A stretch of DNA of 64,000 bases from a virus: the IMG/VR virus record IMGVR_UViG_3300008263_000022, positions 17,196-81,195 of that record; one strand, given 5' to 3'. The notes beneath the pieces are model-generated. The model did no database searches. It saw only the letters and a program-made list of their open reading frames with translations, and was not told where the DNA came from. Of this stretch, positions 33,754-42,049 are shown in pieces. The position numbers and the translations under genes are program-made. The first letter of the stretch is position 1. The number at the start of each line of letters is the position of its first letter.

Positions 33754-35084
33754 ACTTTAAAACCACTAAATGATTTCTTTTGTTTTTCTTCTCTTGTACC
33801 AAATGTGTTCAAAGGCTTATCGTGGCCAGCATCTGCGATACCCATTTGTGCGGCCTGTTCAACATCATATAGTTTCATTTTGGATCTATCAACACCAAGA
33901 GTAAATCGTTTGTGGAATGTTGGATCATTATATCTATTCTTTAATTGTTTGACCATGATTTGGCCAAGTTCTTCTAGTTCTTCAGAAGAAATCAAAGCAA
34001 ACATTAAATCTGCGGTGGCGGGAAGTCCGAACGATTCACTCGTATCCTCAAGACCCGGATCACTGGAAGTAAATCCTGAGCGGGTAGTTTGTGTAGCAGA
34101 TACAATAGGAACATTATACTCAACAGCAAGGCCACGTAATTCTTCTGCAATTGCTTTAACGTAGGTGTAGGAATTAATATTCGCACCAGCCTTAATGCGA
34201 GCAGAACAACAAATATTGAGATAGTCAACGAATATAATGTCAGGTACAAAAGACCTCTTGAGATTGAGTTCATTTAATAGTGTCCTAAAATGAATAGTTG
34301 ATGCCGAAGCAGTTGGATATTCTTTGATAATTAATTTGCCTGTGGTCTTTTCACGGACACGATTAACTTTTTTATCATACATATCTTTTGGTAACTCAAT
34401 CAAATCATCAATGGTAACATTCAATAGATTGGCATCAATTCGTTCTGCAATCTTTTCTTCACTCATTTCCAAAGTGATGTAAAGAACATTTTTACCCTGA
34501 ACCATGCACGAAGCAGCCACATGACACATAAAAAGAGATTTACCAACACCAGTCCCCGCCAAAGCAATGTTAAGCGTCTTAGCTGGTAAACCACCTTTTG
34601 TGATCTTGTTAAAGTAGTCGAGGTCGAATGGGATTCGTTCCTCTTTTCTATGATAGAATTCATATCGAGCATCTGAGTCCTGTAAGTAGTCATGGCCAAC
34701 GGAGTTATCAAAGCTTACTGCTAAAGCGTCCGATAATATCTTGGGAATCTGACCTTTGTCGTGATTTTTATCTTTGCCATCGAGAATTGAAATAGACCCC
34801 AATACTGCGTTGTATATGGCCTTCTCTTGGCAGAACTTTTCGGTCTTGTCAACAAGCCATTGAACTTCGGTTTCTGCCGATTTATTCTTTTCAATTTCTG
34901 ATAGATACTCCTCACATCTCTGAACTTCATCAGATGAAAGATTCCTCTTTTCTTTGATGGCAATACTAAGTGCTTCAATCGTTGCCGTGTTATTGTAAGT
35001 TTCCGTGAATGATGTAATTTCATTAAATAATGTTCTTTCTACACTATCACTAAAATATTCTAGCTTTAAAAATAGCTTCATCAA
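33750..35084 (-). CDS. 41: Replicative DNA helicase, T4 gp41 type
   Basis: A RecA-fold hexameric helicase of about 444 residues with Walker A AGTGVGKS (176-183) and Walker B DIIFVDYLN. IVSATQTTRSG is motif 3 with the sensor Gln. It unwinds DNA 5'-3' and binds gp61. The frame opens directly at TTG 35084 after a TAA, and the ATG at 35081 is a poor start inside the 103-aa gene. The N-terminus (LKLEYFSDSVERTLF) begins where T4 gp41 is already about 25 residues in, so the first helices may be missing. Confidence 0.9.
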   Translation of the reverse strand: MMKLFLKLEYFSDSVERTLFNEITSFTETYNNTATIEALSIAIKEKRNLSSDEVQRCEEYLSEIEKNKSAETEVQWLVDKTEKFCQEKAIYNAVLGSISILDGKDKNHDKGQIPKILSDALAVSFDNSVGHDYLQDSDARYEFYHRKEERIPFDLDYFNKITKGGLPAKTLNIALAGTGVGKSLFMCHVAASCMVQGKNVLYITLEMSEEKIAERIDANLLNVTIDDLIELPKDMYDKKVNRVREKTTGKLIIKEYPTASASTIHFRTLLNELNLKRSFVPDIIFVDYLNICCSARIKAGANINSYTYVKAIAEELRGLAVEYNVPIVSATQTTRSGFTSSDPGLEDTSESFGLPATADLMFALISSEELEELGQIMVKQLKNRYNDPTFHKRFTLGVDRSKMKLYDVEQAAQMGIADAGHDKPLNTFGTREEKQKKSFSGFKV

Positions 35085-35361
35085 TTATTTCCTGTTCAAT
35101 ATTACTGCCCATAATTTCCACAAGTAAGTCGCCAATATAATTTTTAAACTTCTCGTCTTTTTCCAATTTTCGTGGTTTATCTACTGTAGATTCTAACACA
35201 TCATAAGCAAAAAGTAAATACACTTGATCATTTTCTTCTTTAAACTTTACCTTACCATATTTAAATACGGTGTCTTTATAGAATCCTTCCAAAAATTTAA
35301 TGTGTACCGCAGTGCCATCATTTTTTGGATAAATGAAACAATAATCAATACCCTCAGTCAT
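35050..35361 (-). CDS. Conserved phage protein, 103 aa
   Basis: It reads GIDYCFIYPKNDGTAVHIKF and LLFAYDVLESTVDKPRKLEK, followed by YIGDLLVEIMGS, a pattern conserved beside gp41 and UvsX in aquatic T4-like phages in my memory. It is predicted alpha/beta and soluble. It overlaps gp41 by 35 bases, more than the usual overlap here, which ties it to the suspected missing piece at the gp41 N-terminus; its own last residues (AIFKARIF) may not be original. Confidence 0.6.
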   Translation of the reverse strand: MTEGIDYCFIYPKNDGTAVHIKFLEGFYKDTVFKYGKVKFKEENDQVYLLFAYDVLESTVDKPRKLEKDEKFKNYIGDLLVEIMGSNIEQEIIDEAIFKARIF

Positions 35362-35593
35362 CTTTCACCTCAAATCTCTTTTCTTGTATGGTTTTTTCTT
35401 TCCATATTTTTCTAGGATTACCACACATTGTACATTCAGGATTGCCACAGTCCATTGCATGGTGTTTGGCAAATTTGTGTGGTTCATCTACCGGCACGCC
35501 ATGCGATTTAGCAATCTTAGTTTGTTTTTTAATTTGATTTTGAGTTTTTTGAATACGCTTAGAATGTTTTAATTTAGCATCTTCATTACTCAT
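35354..35593 (-). CDS. Small Cys-containing basic protein, 79 aa
   Basis: Start at 35593 (MSNEDAKLKHSKRIQ). A run of basic residues is followed by HAMDCGNPECTMCGNPRK, where cysteines form a possible zinc knuckle with neighbouring histidines. This motif recurs in aquatic T4-like phages. It overlaps the UvsX stop by 8 bases. It likely binds nucleic acid; its exact role is unknown. Confidence 0.65.
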   Translation of the reverse strand: MSNEDAKLKHSKRIQKTQNQIKKQTKIAKSHGVPVDEPHKFAKHHAMDCGNPECTMCGNPRKIWKEKTIQEKRFEVKDD

Positions 35594-36665
35594 TTTCGGT
35601 TCCATTCATGGTAACAACTTCATCAAATAAATTATCAATACCGCCTTGCATAATTTCACCAGCTGCAATTTGATATTTTTCTTTTACATAAGTTTGAAAC
35701 TTTTTACTTTTTAAAACTGGCATCCAAAAATCGGATGTGTCGGTTTCTTTGATACGGTATTTTTTATCCTGAATAACACCATCATCATCTACTTTCGAGT
35801 ACCATCCATTAGAAGGCTTAATAACAAATCCACCATCGAGTGCAATATCAAGTAGCCCACTCCAACGGCTAACGCCACCGTCAAAAGATACAGAAACGGG
35901 AATTTTTGATTTTTCTTTGACATATCGTGACTTCTCTACATTGATAATGAAATTATAACCAACAACTTCTGTGCCTTCTTTTTCTTGTTGACGACCAATA
36001 ATAAAAATGTTATCAGCTGAATAATATGAACCTGTTCCACCACCAACAATATCTTTAGGAAACATACCAATTTCTTTATATGTGTGATTCACCACAATCA
36101 TTGGGACATCTTTCATTGTGAGATGTGGTGTTACCATGCGAAATAAACTTTTAACTTGTTTGGCACGGGACATATCAGCAACCGATTTGCCTTCTAGAGC
36201 ATCTTCAACTTCTTTCTTTGAAGCTAAATTACCAATCGAATCAATAACAATAATTAACCTATCACTCCTTTCGAGATTGGTTAACTGTTGCATGATATCA
36301 AACTTTAATTGTTCAATATCAGTAAGAGGTGTATGTAAAACTCTGTTGGTATCAATACCAAAGCTGTCAAAATAAGACTGAGGAGTACCAAACTCAGAAT
36401 CGTAAAATAATAACGCTGCATCTTCATATTTGTCCAAATAACTTTTTGCCATTAATAAACTAAAGGCAGTTTTAAAATGTTTAGATGGGCCAGCCCACAT
36501 TGTAAGACCTGGTGTTAGGCCTCCATCTAAACGACCAGAAAGTGCCACATTAATAATTGGCACCGATGTGGGTATCATATCTTTCTGTGTAAAGAATTTT
36601 GATTTAGAAAGAATTGCTGATTCTTTAATACTACTGTTTTTTTTAATCTTGTCAAGTATGCTCAT
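35586..36665 (-). CDS. uvsX: UvsX recombinase (RecA family)
   Basis: The 359-aa RecA-type recombinase has Walker A GPSKHFKT (59-66), Walker B LIIVIDSIGN (D142) and the GGTGSYYSADNIFIIGR region corresponding to loop L2 and surroundings. It forms filaments on single-stranded DNA for recombination-dependent replication, with UvsY and UvsW, both present here. The C-terminus is acidic (DEVVTMNGTENE). Length is close to T4 UvsX (390). Confidence 0.93.
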   Translation of the reverse strand: MSILDKIKKNSSIKESAILSKSKFFTQKDMIPTSVPIINVALSGRLDGGLTPGLTMWAGPSKHFKTAFSLLMAKSYLDKYEDAALLFYDSEFGTPQSYFDSFGIDTNRVLHTPLTDIEQLKFDIMQQLTNLERSDRLIIVIDSIGNLASKKEVEDALEGKSVADMSRAKQVKSLFRMVTPHLTMKDVPMIVVNHTYKEIGMFPKDIVGGGTGSYYSADNIFIIGRQQEKEGTEVVGYNFIINVEKSRYVKEKSKIPVSVSFDGGVSRWSGLLDIALDGGFVIKPSNGWYSKVDDDGVIQDKKYRIKETDTSDFWMPVLKSKKFQTYVKEKYQIAAGEIMQGGIDNLFDEVVTMNGTENE

Positions 36666-36676
36666 AATTTTCCTTT

Positions 36677-37675
36677 TTAAAAATCACCACCATCTAATTT
36701 TGTTGTCGTGTTCGCTTTTTCTCTGAAAGCAAATTCATCTTCATAATCATACTTAGGTTCTAATTTCTTTGGTTGTTCTGCTGTCGGTGTAACATTGTGG
36801 TGTTCTTCATAAACTCCGGGTACAACATGAACTGTTAACGGAGGAATTGTTTCACCGGTCACTTCATCTATTATAATTGGTTGTTCTTCTATTTTAGTGA
36901 TGTTTTCTTTTGGTATTTCAATTTTATCATTTGCAACTTCTACATTTTGTGTTGGTATATTTGGTACTATTTTAATAATTTCATTTTCTTTATTGACAAC
37001 CACTTTACTTCTTTGTTGTAATGACATATTTGCTGCTATCAATAATAACACAGCTAAAGGGTCAAATACAACCATTATCAGCAATATTACCAAACGAACT
37101 GCTTTATCAATACCATTGGCATCTTCGGTGCCATATACCATGTCACCAATATACTTAATGGGACCAACTTCGGCAATTAATTTATTTTCTTCTTTAAGAA
37201 GTGGTAATTTTCTTTTGTTGATATCTGCCAGTTCTTTTTGTGTTTGTTGAATTTGCCTATCAACATTGGCTGAAGCTGTTTCTGGATTACCAGCACGCTT
37301 CAGTAAATAATCTAAACGCTCTTTAGCAATTTTCTCTTGTTGATTGAGTGTCCGAATTTCAACAGAATTCACACCGGCTTCCATTGTGGAATCTATGTGA
37401 GCTTTAGACAAAAATCCAAAAATACCCATGCTTGTGATTATCATTAATATGACAACAGAGGATGTCAAATAAGATTTTAATAAAAGTGGGCAGGTTTTCC
37501 AATTACGATATAACCATGATGCAGTAACTAATTTACTCATTTCAAGAACCGAGCCCATGAAAACGATTGGCCAAAATGCGCCTGTGAAGATTGCAGCTAA
37601 ACCAATAATAGAATAGTAAGCTGCAATACCTGATAGTAGTAGTGCCGATAATAATGTCAGTATGATTAGTATCAT
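36677..37675 (-). CDS. Four-span membrane protein with coiled coil, 332 aa
   Basis: The start at 37675 (ATGATACTAATC) overlaps the polymerase stop. Four hydrophobic segments occur: LIILTLLSALLLSGIAAYYS, LAAIFTGAFWPIVFMGSVLE, VVILMIITSMGIFGFL, and ILLIMVVFDPLAVLLLIAA near residue 200. A coiled coil (LDYLLKRAGNPET through QKELADINKRK) lies between spans 3 and 4, and the tail is a long Pro/Glu-rich region. The pattern GLAAIFTGAFWPIVFMGSVL is conserved in aquatic T4-like phages, function unknown. It may organise the replisome at the membrane; this is speculation. Confidence 0.7.
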   Translation of the reverse strand: MILIILTLLSALLLSGIAAYYSIIGLAAIFTGAFWPIVFMGSVLEMSKLVTASWLYRNWKTCPLLLKSYLTSSVVILMIITSMGIFGFLSKAHIDSTMEAGVNSVEIRTLNQQEKIAKERLDYLLKRAGNPETASANVDRQIQQTQKELADINKRKLPLLKEENKLIAEVGPIKYIGDMVYGTEDANGIDKAVRLVILLIMVVFDPLAVLLLIAANMSLQQRSKVVVNKENEIIKIVPNIPTQNVEVANDKIEIPKENITKIEEQPIIIDEVTGETIPPLTVHVVPGVYEEHHNVTPTAEQPKKLEPKYDYEDEFAFREKANTTTKLDGGDF

Positions 37676-39813
37676 GAGAAGAAATCCTCTATCGAACTTG
37701 TTTTTTCTGTTTTCCAACCCATACAATCCAAAATTACTCTGATCGGATCTAAAAATGCTTTGTCGTATTGCATATCATAATCAATATACTCTTGTAATTC
37801 AAACTCTTTTGGTAGGCGAGATGGATATGAAATGACAGTATCTTTAAATGGGTTTGGCATTTTTAGGTAAGTAAACTTAACTTTTTCGCCTTCTTGTATG
37901 AGTGGATATTTTTTGGTTAGATTCTTTTGTTTTAGATTATGATTATAAAGAATAGCACCTTTAACATGAATTGGTGTTCCTTTTTTATATAAAGTTAAAT
38001 CATCAGAATAAGTATTTAGACCATTAAGTCCACGAGGAAAAGATATTTCTTCTACGGGTAAAGTTTTAAATTCTTTTCTAAAATCCTCAATGAATTTGTG
38101 GATGTCATTCTCTGTGCCACTCACCATTAGTTGAATTGCTTGTTTCATTTTCTCACGAATGGCAGATGGCGTAGATGACTTAATCATTTCAAGACCCATA
38201 ACTTTCATCTGTGGTTCTTTATATTGAACACCCTCATTATTGTATATGTTAAGGATGTATCGTTTTTTGGCTGTCCAGATACCTTTGTTGGATAGGCCTT
38301 CTCGTTTCATTTCCATTTTTTGCTGATACGCATGAACATATTCAGCCAGTTCTTGATATGACTTATCAATATATGGTTGAATCTTTTCCTCACAGATTTT
38401 ATCCATGAGTGTTATAACTTTTTGTTTATCCGTGGTATCTTTAACAAATTTATTAACGAGTTCACCCATGCGGAGGTAAATCGAATCGGTATCAGAAGCA
38501 ATAACATAATCGACATCTTTTGTGTCAAGTATCTTATTCATCCACTCATTAATTTTATTTTCAATCCAACGAATACTCAACTGACCAGCAGTAGTAACAC
38601 CAAGGGCCATACGTAAATCATAAAAACGGAAATACTGAGAACCCAAAGCACCGTAAGCGGAGTTTAGAGAGACCTTTTTGGCCAACTGAATGTTATTGTA
38701 TTTGGCAATTCGTTTTTCAATTTCATAGAGTTTGCTTGGGTCTTTTTCATTTTCATATTCCTGTTTTGCAGCCAACATCATCTTTTTAAATTTACTCCTA
38801 TCTGTATACATTTCTTCCATCATCTTAGGTAAGAACCCCTGAATATCAGTACGGAAGAATTGGCCATTAGGTGTTAATGTTGCATTTTCTAATTTTGTTG
38901 TATCGATTCGTTTTTTCAAAAGCCTATCAACAGAAACGCCTTGTTCTAATACACCACGCATTTCATTTGTATAGTTTTCTGGTTCAATCAATGTTTCTGG
39001 TGAAATATTATATTGCATCATCAAATGTGGATACAAAGAGTTCAAATCAAACGAAGCAACCCAATCATGTAGACCAACTTGTGGCACTTTAACATAGGCG
39101 CCTTCAAACGCTGCATCTTTATCTTTAATCACTCGTGGTGGAACAATGATATCTTTATCACGCAGATAAGAGTATGTCAGAGCGTCCCACATACGAGTTT
39201 GTGCAAACACATCTTCAAAGTTTGATTTGGTGTCGTATGCAAGAGTTACTGCCAACTCAAGCAGTTTTAATTTATCTTCAAGTTTGATAATGAGTTCAAC
39301 GTCTTTAATGTTATACTCAATAAATTTTTGATAGTTCAATCGATACAGAGTGTGAAGATTATCATATTCCTCATAGGCAATCTTACCTTCACCAAGTTCT
39401 ACTTGTGCAATATTATCCAAACGATAAGACTCTTGTGACTTGCCGCCAGGTGCGTACCATTTGTATAGTTCGATATAATCAAGTGAAGAAACACCAACAA
39501 GAGTATAATCAATCAATTGCCGATTGTTTACATATGCTTTGCGTTCTGTGATGTAATTCCATGGTGATAGTTTCTTGGCTTCATCATCACCTAGAATTTT
39601 ACGAAAACGATTAATGAGATATGGTATATCAAAGAATTTTGTATTCCAGCCAGTAATGATGTCTGGATATTTGTCTTTCCAAAACTCAAGAAATTTTTTA
39701 CAGAGATTATATTCATCTTTGCATCGAATATAAATTTCACCTTCTTCAACTTGGTATTCACCACAACCAAATACAATTGGTTTGCCATTGAGAAATTTTA
39801 AACAGATTGCTCC
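37672..39813 (-). CDS. 43: DNA polymerase gp43, C-terminal 710 residues, frame broken upstream
   Basis: The B-family polymerase body is complete here: Exo II GWNTKFFDIPY, Exo III YNIKDVELI, motif A DLNSLYPHL, motif B KKVSLNSAYGALG and motif C SDTDS. The codons from 39813 to 39516 (GAICLKFLNGKPIVFGCGEY and onward) have no Met start and continue a protein whose first 98 residues lie in another frame at 39798-40109. The exonuclease motif I (DIE) expected between them is absent. A total of roughly 850 residues would be expected if about 40 were restored. As given, no single start yields an intact enzyme. Confidence 0.85.
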   Translation of the reverse strand, partial: GAICLKFLNGKPIVFGCGEYQVEEGEIYIRCKDEYNLCKKFLEFWKDKYPDIITGWNTKFFDIPYLINRFRKILGDDEAKKLSPWNYITERKAYVNNRQLIDYTLVGVSSLDYIELYKWYAPGGKSQESYRLDNIAQVELGEGKIAYEEYDNLHTLYRLNYQKFIEYNIKDVELIIKLEDKLKLLELAVTLAYDTKSNFEDVFAQTRMWDALTYSYLRDKDIIVPPRVIKDKDAAFEGAYVKVPQVGLHDWVASFDLNSLYPHLMMQYNISPETLIEPENYTNEMRGVLEQGVSVDRLLKKRIDTTKLENATLTPNGQFFRTDIQGFLPKMMEEMYTDRSKFKKMMLAAKQEYENEKDPSKLYEIEKRIAKYNNIQLAKKVSLNSAYGALGSQYFRFYDLRMALGVTTAGQLSIRWIENKINEWMNKILDTKDVDYVIASDTDSIYLRMGELVNKFVKDTTDKQKVITLMDKICEEKIQPYIDKSYQELAEYVHAYQQKMEMKREGLSNKGIWTAKKRYILNIYNNEGVQYKEPQMKVMGLEMIKSSTPSAIREKMKQAIQLMVSGTENDIHKFIEDFRKEFKTLPVEEISFPRGLNGLNTYSDDLTLYKKGTPIHVKGAILYNHNLKQKNLTKKYPLIQEGEKVKFTYLKMPNPFKDTVISYPSRLPKEFELQEYIDYDMQYDKAFLDPIRVILDCMGWKTEKTSSIEDFFS

Positions 39814-40109
39814 ATACCTTGATGTTGGTCAGCAATGAAAGCATATTCAAATCGAGTTTGACCATAAATTTTTGGTGCACCAGAAACACCTTCAAATTGT
39901 TTGATGTATTCTCTGGCGGCTTTGATTGATACTAGTTTTTTTTCTTCAAGATAATCACCTTCCAAATTTGTGAAGTTGGTGATTCGTTTAGATGGGAAAA
40001 ACAAAGACGGAGCATATTCAACTCTTGTCTTTATTTTTTTACCGTTTTGAATGCCACGATAGAGTATAGTACCACCGATACTCTGAACATTAGTATAGAA
40101 TGAACTCAT
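39798..40109 (-). CDS. 43: DNA polymerase gp43, N-terminal fragment, 103 aa
   Basis: MSSFYTNVQSIGGTILYRGI and VEYAPSLFFPSK are the start of T4-type gp43. The frame runs to FEYAFIADQHQGM, then reads EQSV and stops at 39798. The next part of the polymerase continues in the -1 frame from about 39813, with the region carrying exonuclease motif I lost at the junction. Start at 40109 shares one base with the 103-aa Sm-like gene. Confidence 0.8.
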   Translation of the reverse strand: MSSFYTNVQSIGGTILYRGIQNGKKIKTRVEYAPSLFFPSKRITNFTNLEGDYLEEKKLVSIKAAREYIKQFEGVSGAPKIYGQTRFEYAFIADQHQGMEQSV

Positions 40110-40420
40110 TAACCTGTAATTAGTGTTTTGGTTGAAGGTACCACAAGGCCAGAACCAAAAATTGAATTATAATTATTGATAAAGTCTTGTGCCGGAACAT
40201 AGGAGTATACTATATTCTTCTTGTTCAAGGCAACCGTGGCACCAGTCTTTTGTTCGGCATGAATGGGAAATGGTGCAAATCCAACATTAGGTTGGCCATC
40301 TTTACCACGAACAATGGCGATACCAACTGGATTTTCAATAACAAATTCTGTTTCTGATTCTGATTCAATTTCACCAAGAATTTCTTCTCCGGTAACAAGT
40401 TTTAGTGCTAATATTTTCAT
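40109..40420 (-). CDS. Sm/Hfq-like small protein, 103 aa
   Basis: The first 45 residues (MKILALKLVTGEEILGEIES and EFVIENPVGIAIV) have the strand pattern of LSm domains, (K/R)LxxGEEIxGxI followed by a PVGI strand. The 126-aa protein at 58491-58871 opens in the same way, so they may be paralogs. Sm-like proteins bind RNA; here it is coupled by one base to gp43. A ribosome binding site CGGAGATAC precedes the ATG, and a consensus promoter lies 43 bases upstream. Confidence 0.5.
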   Translation of the reverse strand: MKILALKLVTGEEILGEIESESETEFVIENPVGIAIVRGKDGQPNVGFAPFPIHAEQKTGATVALNKKNIVYSYVPAQDFINNYNSIFGSGLVVPSTKTLITG

Positions 40421-40462
40421 TTAGTATCTCCGAAGCATAAATAAGTATGTAGTTGAATTGAA

Positions 40463-40491
40463 ATTATATCTGATTTATCACTCCATGTCAA
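40463..40491 (-). promoter_or_regulatory. Consensus sigma70 promoter for the gp43 unit
   Basis: Minus-strand TTGACA (40486-40491) and TATAAT (40463-40468) are perfect and 17 bases apart, leading to the Sm-like gene and gp43. It lies in the 124-base divergent region before the plus-strand gene at 40545. Confidence 0.85.
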
Positions 40492-40544
40492 CCTGACATT
40501 CGGTATTCTTTATTATCTCCACCAATACAACCAAAAGAAATCAA

Positions 40545-40988
40545 ATGTCTGACCCTATTGTTGCCGGCGCTCAGAGTGCCGTTAATACACTCAAAGCTGC
40601 TCAAGGAGCTAGTAAACAATTAAGCTCTGTAATTATCGATCAACAAGCGGATATGGAAAAAGCTGTTCAACAACAGCATGTTCAAAGATTGAAGGCCAAA
40701 GCTGAACAAGAATATTTGGCCACATTGGCTGAGTTTAGAGCCTACGAAAAATATCAAAAAGAAAAAGCTCACCAATTAAAAATTGATCAGTTGAAACTGG
40801 AAGCCATTAAAAAATATGGTAAAAATGCTTGGGCTGAAATTGAAGCAACCAAAGCAAAAATGGAAAAAGATAGAGCTGATGAATTAAAATACATGGACAA
40901 AGACAGACAAAAACAAGCTCAAGTTTTTTGGTGGTGCCTAACAGCGGCTGCTTTAGTAACATATTTTTTTAGACTATATAAGTTATAA
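40545..40988 (+). CDS. Coiled-coil protein with C-terminal membrane anchor, 147 aa, plus strand
   Basis: Plus-strand gene starting MSDPIVAGAQSAVNTLKAAQ. About 100 residues form a charged coiled coil (QQQHVQRLKAKAEQEYLA onward), ending in one hydrophobic span near FWWCLTAAALVTYFF. I see no lipobox or catalytic motif. It is divergent from gp43 and followed by three tiny plus-strand frames. Related aquatic phages encode similar coiled-coil virion proteins, but the role here is open. The ribosome binding site is weak. Confidence 0.65.
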   Translation: MSDPIVAGAQSAVNTLKAAQGASKQLSSVIIDQQADMEKAVQQQHVQRLKAKAEQEYLATLAEFRAYEKYQKEKAHQLKIDQLKLEAIKKYGKNAWAEIEATKAKMEKDRADELKYMDKDRQKQAQVFWWCLTAAALVTYFFRLYKL

Positions 40989-41072
40989 ATGAATATGCAA
41001 CCAATAGTTTTTGTACTTGTTCTCATATTCTGTTTATGTTTAATGGTAATTGAATCGGGAGTGGTTAAATAG
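40989..41072 (+). CDS. Tiny membrane protein, 27 aa
   Basis: ATG follows the preceding TAA directly. Product MNMQPIVFVLVLIFCLCLMV plus a short tail is one hydrophobic helix. The start has no clear ribosome binding site and would depend on translational coupling. Composition and adjacency to another tiny membrane ORF support it moderately. Confidence 0.45.
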   Translation: MNMQPIVFVLVLIFCLCLMVIESGVVK

Positions 41073-41100
41073 TTAAATAACAAATTGAGATGGAGGTATT

Positions 41101-41190
41101 ATGAATAAATTACCGCAACTAATATTTGCGATTGTATTGATTGGTAGTTTGACTCTTATGGCACTAGAAGCTATATCTAAAATGTCCTAA
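41101..41190 (+). CDS. Tiny membrane protein, 29 aa
   Basis: Strong ribosome binding site GGAGGTATT precedes ATG 41101. Product MNKLPQLIFAIVLIGSLTLM plus nine residues is one hydrophobic helix with polar ends. The initiation signal makes this a credible gene. A pinholin, antiholin or toxin-like role is possible; there is no family match. Confidence 0.6.
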   Translation: MNKLPQLIFAIVLIGSLTLMALEAISKMS

Positions 41191-41197
41191 ATAAGTA

Positions 41198-41296
41198 ATG
41201 TCAATAATAATTCATCCAATAGATTTTTGGGTATATCTTATGCTCAATTATTGGTTTCTTCCACACACACTTCTAAAACACACAACTAAGCGTTAA
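41198..41296 (+). CDS. Possible small protein, 32 aa
   Basis: Plus-strand frame [20 protein letters not shown] plus a short basic tail, hydrophobic and aromatic. No Shine-Dalgarno is seen, but CCTAAATA lies four bases before the ATG, like the late-type boxes at other genes. It overlaps the 3' end of the opposite A-type carrier gene by 11 bases. Low confidence. Confidence 0.35.
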   Translation: MSIIIHPIDFWVYLMLNYWFLPHTLLKHTTKR

Positions 41297-41492
41297 ATGA
41301 AGAACCACATCCACAAGTAGATTTGGCATTTGGGTTACTAATTACAAATTGTGAGTTGAATTTTTCTTCTTTATAGTCTAGTGTTGCACCTTGAAGATAT
41401 TGAGATGATATCATATCAACAATTACTTTGACACCTTCATTTTCAAATACAAAATCATCTTCTGCAATTTCTACGAACTTTATTAATTGCAC
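41286..41492 (-). CDS. A-type Fe-S carrier (IscA/ErpA family), N-terminus lost
   Basis: The 68 codons give [20 protein letters not shown], continuing to a final [14 protein letters not shown], the C-terminal two-thirds of IscA/ErpA with the CxC cluster ligands. The N-terminal part with the first ligand (family GGCSG) is not present: the frame begins at GTG 41492 inside the IscU stop region. Carriers usually have about 105 residues, so about 40 are missing. The gene is either broken or missing bases in this sequence. Confidence 0.7.
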   Translation of the reverse strand: MQLIKFVEIAEDDFVFENEGVKVIVDMISSQYLQGATLDYKEEKFNSQFVISNPNAKSTCGCGSSFNA

Positions 41493-41887
41493 TTGCAGTT
41501 ATCGTTAACATTTTTTCCTTTGTAATTGTTTATTGCTGCCTTAATAGCGTCTTCCGCAAGGATTGAACAATGAATCTTAACTGGCGGAAGGGCTAGCTCT
41601 TCGGCAATTTTGGAGTTTTTGATTGCTCCTGCTTGGTCGAGAGTTTTTCCTTTGACCCATTCCGTGACGAGCGAACTACTTGCAATAGCCGATCCGCAGC
41701 CATACGTTTTAAATTTTGCATCTGTAATAATACCTGTATCATGGTCAACCTTTATTTGTAATTTCATTACATCACCACAAGCTGGTGCACCAACCATACC
41801 AGTACCAACATTAATGTCGGCCGAGTCCAATTTACCCACATTGCGTGGGTTTTCATAGTGGTCTATAACTTTATCTGAGTATGCCAT
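41483..41887 (-). CDS. iscU: Fe-S cluster scaffold IscU
   Basis: The 134-aa protein has all cluster ligands of IscU: C37 (with D39 in ACGDVM), C64 (YGCGSA) and C107 (IHCSIL), plus the LPPVK peptide (100-104) that HscA recognises. It closely follows proteobacterial IscU along the whole length and should assemble [2Fe-2S] clusters for transfer to apoproteins. A Cys-rich tail (NDNCKCN) is an addition. No cysteine desulfurase is nearby, so the host IscS would supply sulfur. The start at 41887 follows the 52-aa gene by three bases. Confidence 0.93.
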   Translation of the reverse strand: MAYSDKVIDHYENPRNVGKLDSADINVGTGMVGAPACGDVMKLQIKVDHDTGIITDAKFKTYGCGSAIASSSLVTEWVKGKTLDQAGAIKNSKIAEELALPPVKIHCSILAEDAIKAAINNYKGKNVNDNCKCN

Positions 41888-41890
41888 TTA

Positions 41891-42049
41891 TTATTTATGT
41901 TGTTTTTCTATACGTTTAAATTCTTCATCTTCAGCAATTGCATCATCAATATCTTTTGGTTCAGGAGGTTGTGCACCAGTGCATGAACCTCCATTATTAA
42001 ACCATAACTCTAAAGCTTGTTGACGATACTTCTCTAAATCGGATGTCAT
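41891..42049 (-). CDS. Small protein, 52 aa
   Basis: Starts ATG 42049 with a 4-base overlap of the upstream stop. It reads MTSDLEKYRQQALELWFNNG, with SCTGAQPPEPKDIDDAIAED later, a soluble acidic protein with one Cys. No family is recognised. It lies between the tRNA and iscU and is probably on the same message. Confidence 0.55.
   Translation of the reverse strand: MTSDLEKYRQQALELWFNNGGSCTGAQPPEPKDIDDAIAEDEEFKRIEKQHK

Noticed and set aside
39591-39788. A 65-codon minus-strand frame inside gp43
   Set aside because: It is an out-of-phase reading of the polymerase region GKPIVFGCGEY through LINRFRK, which is in another frame.
39798-39830. Programmed frameshift or intein/intron in gp43
   Set aside because: A frameshift would not restore the absent exonuclease motif, and there is no inserted sequence, so an intron or intein cannot explain it.
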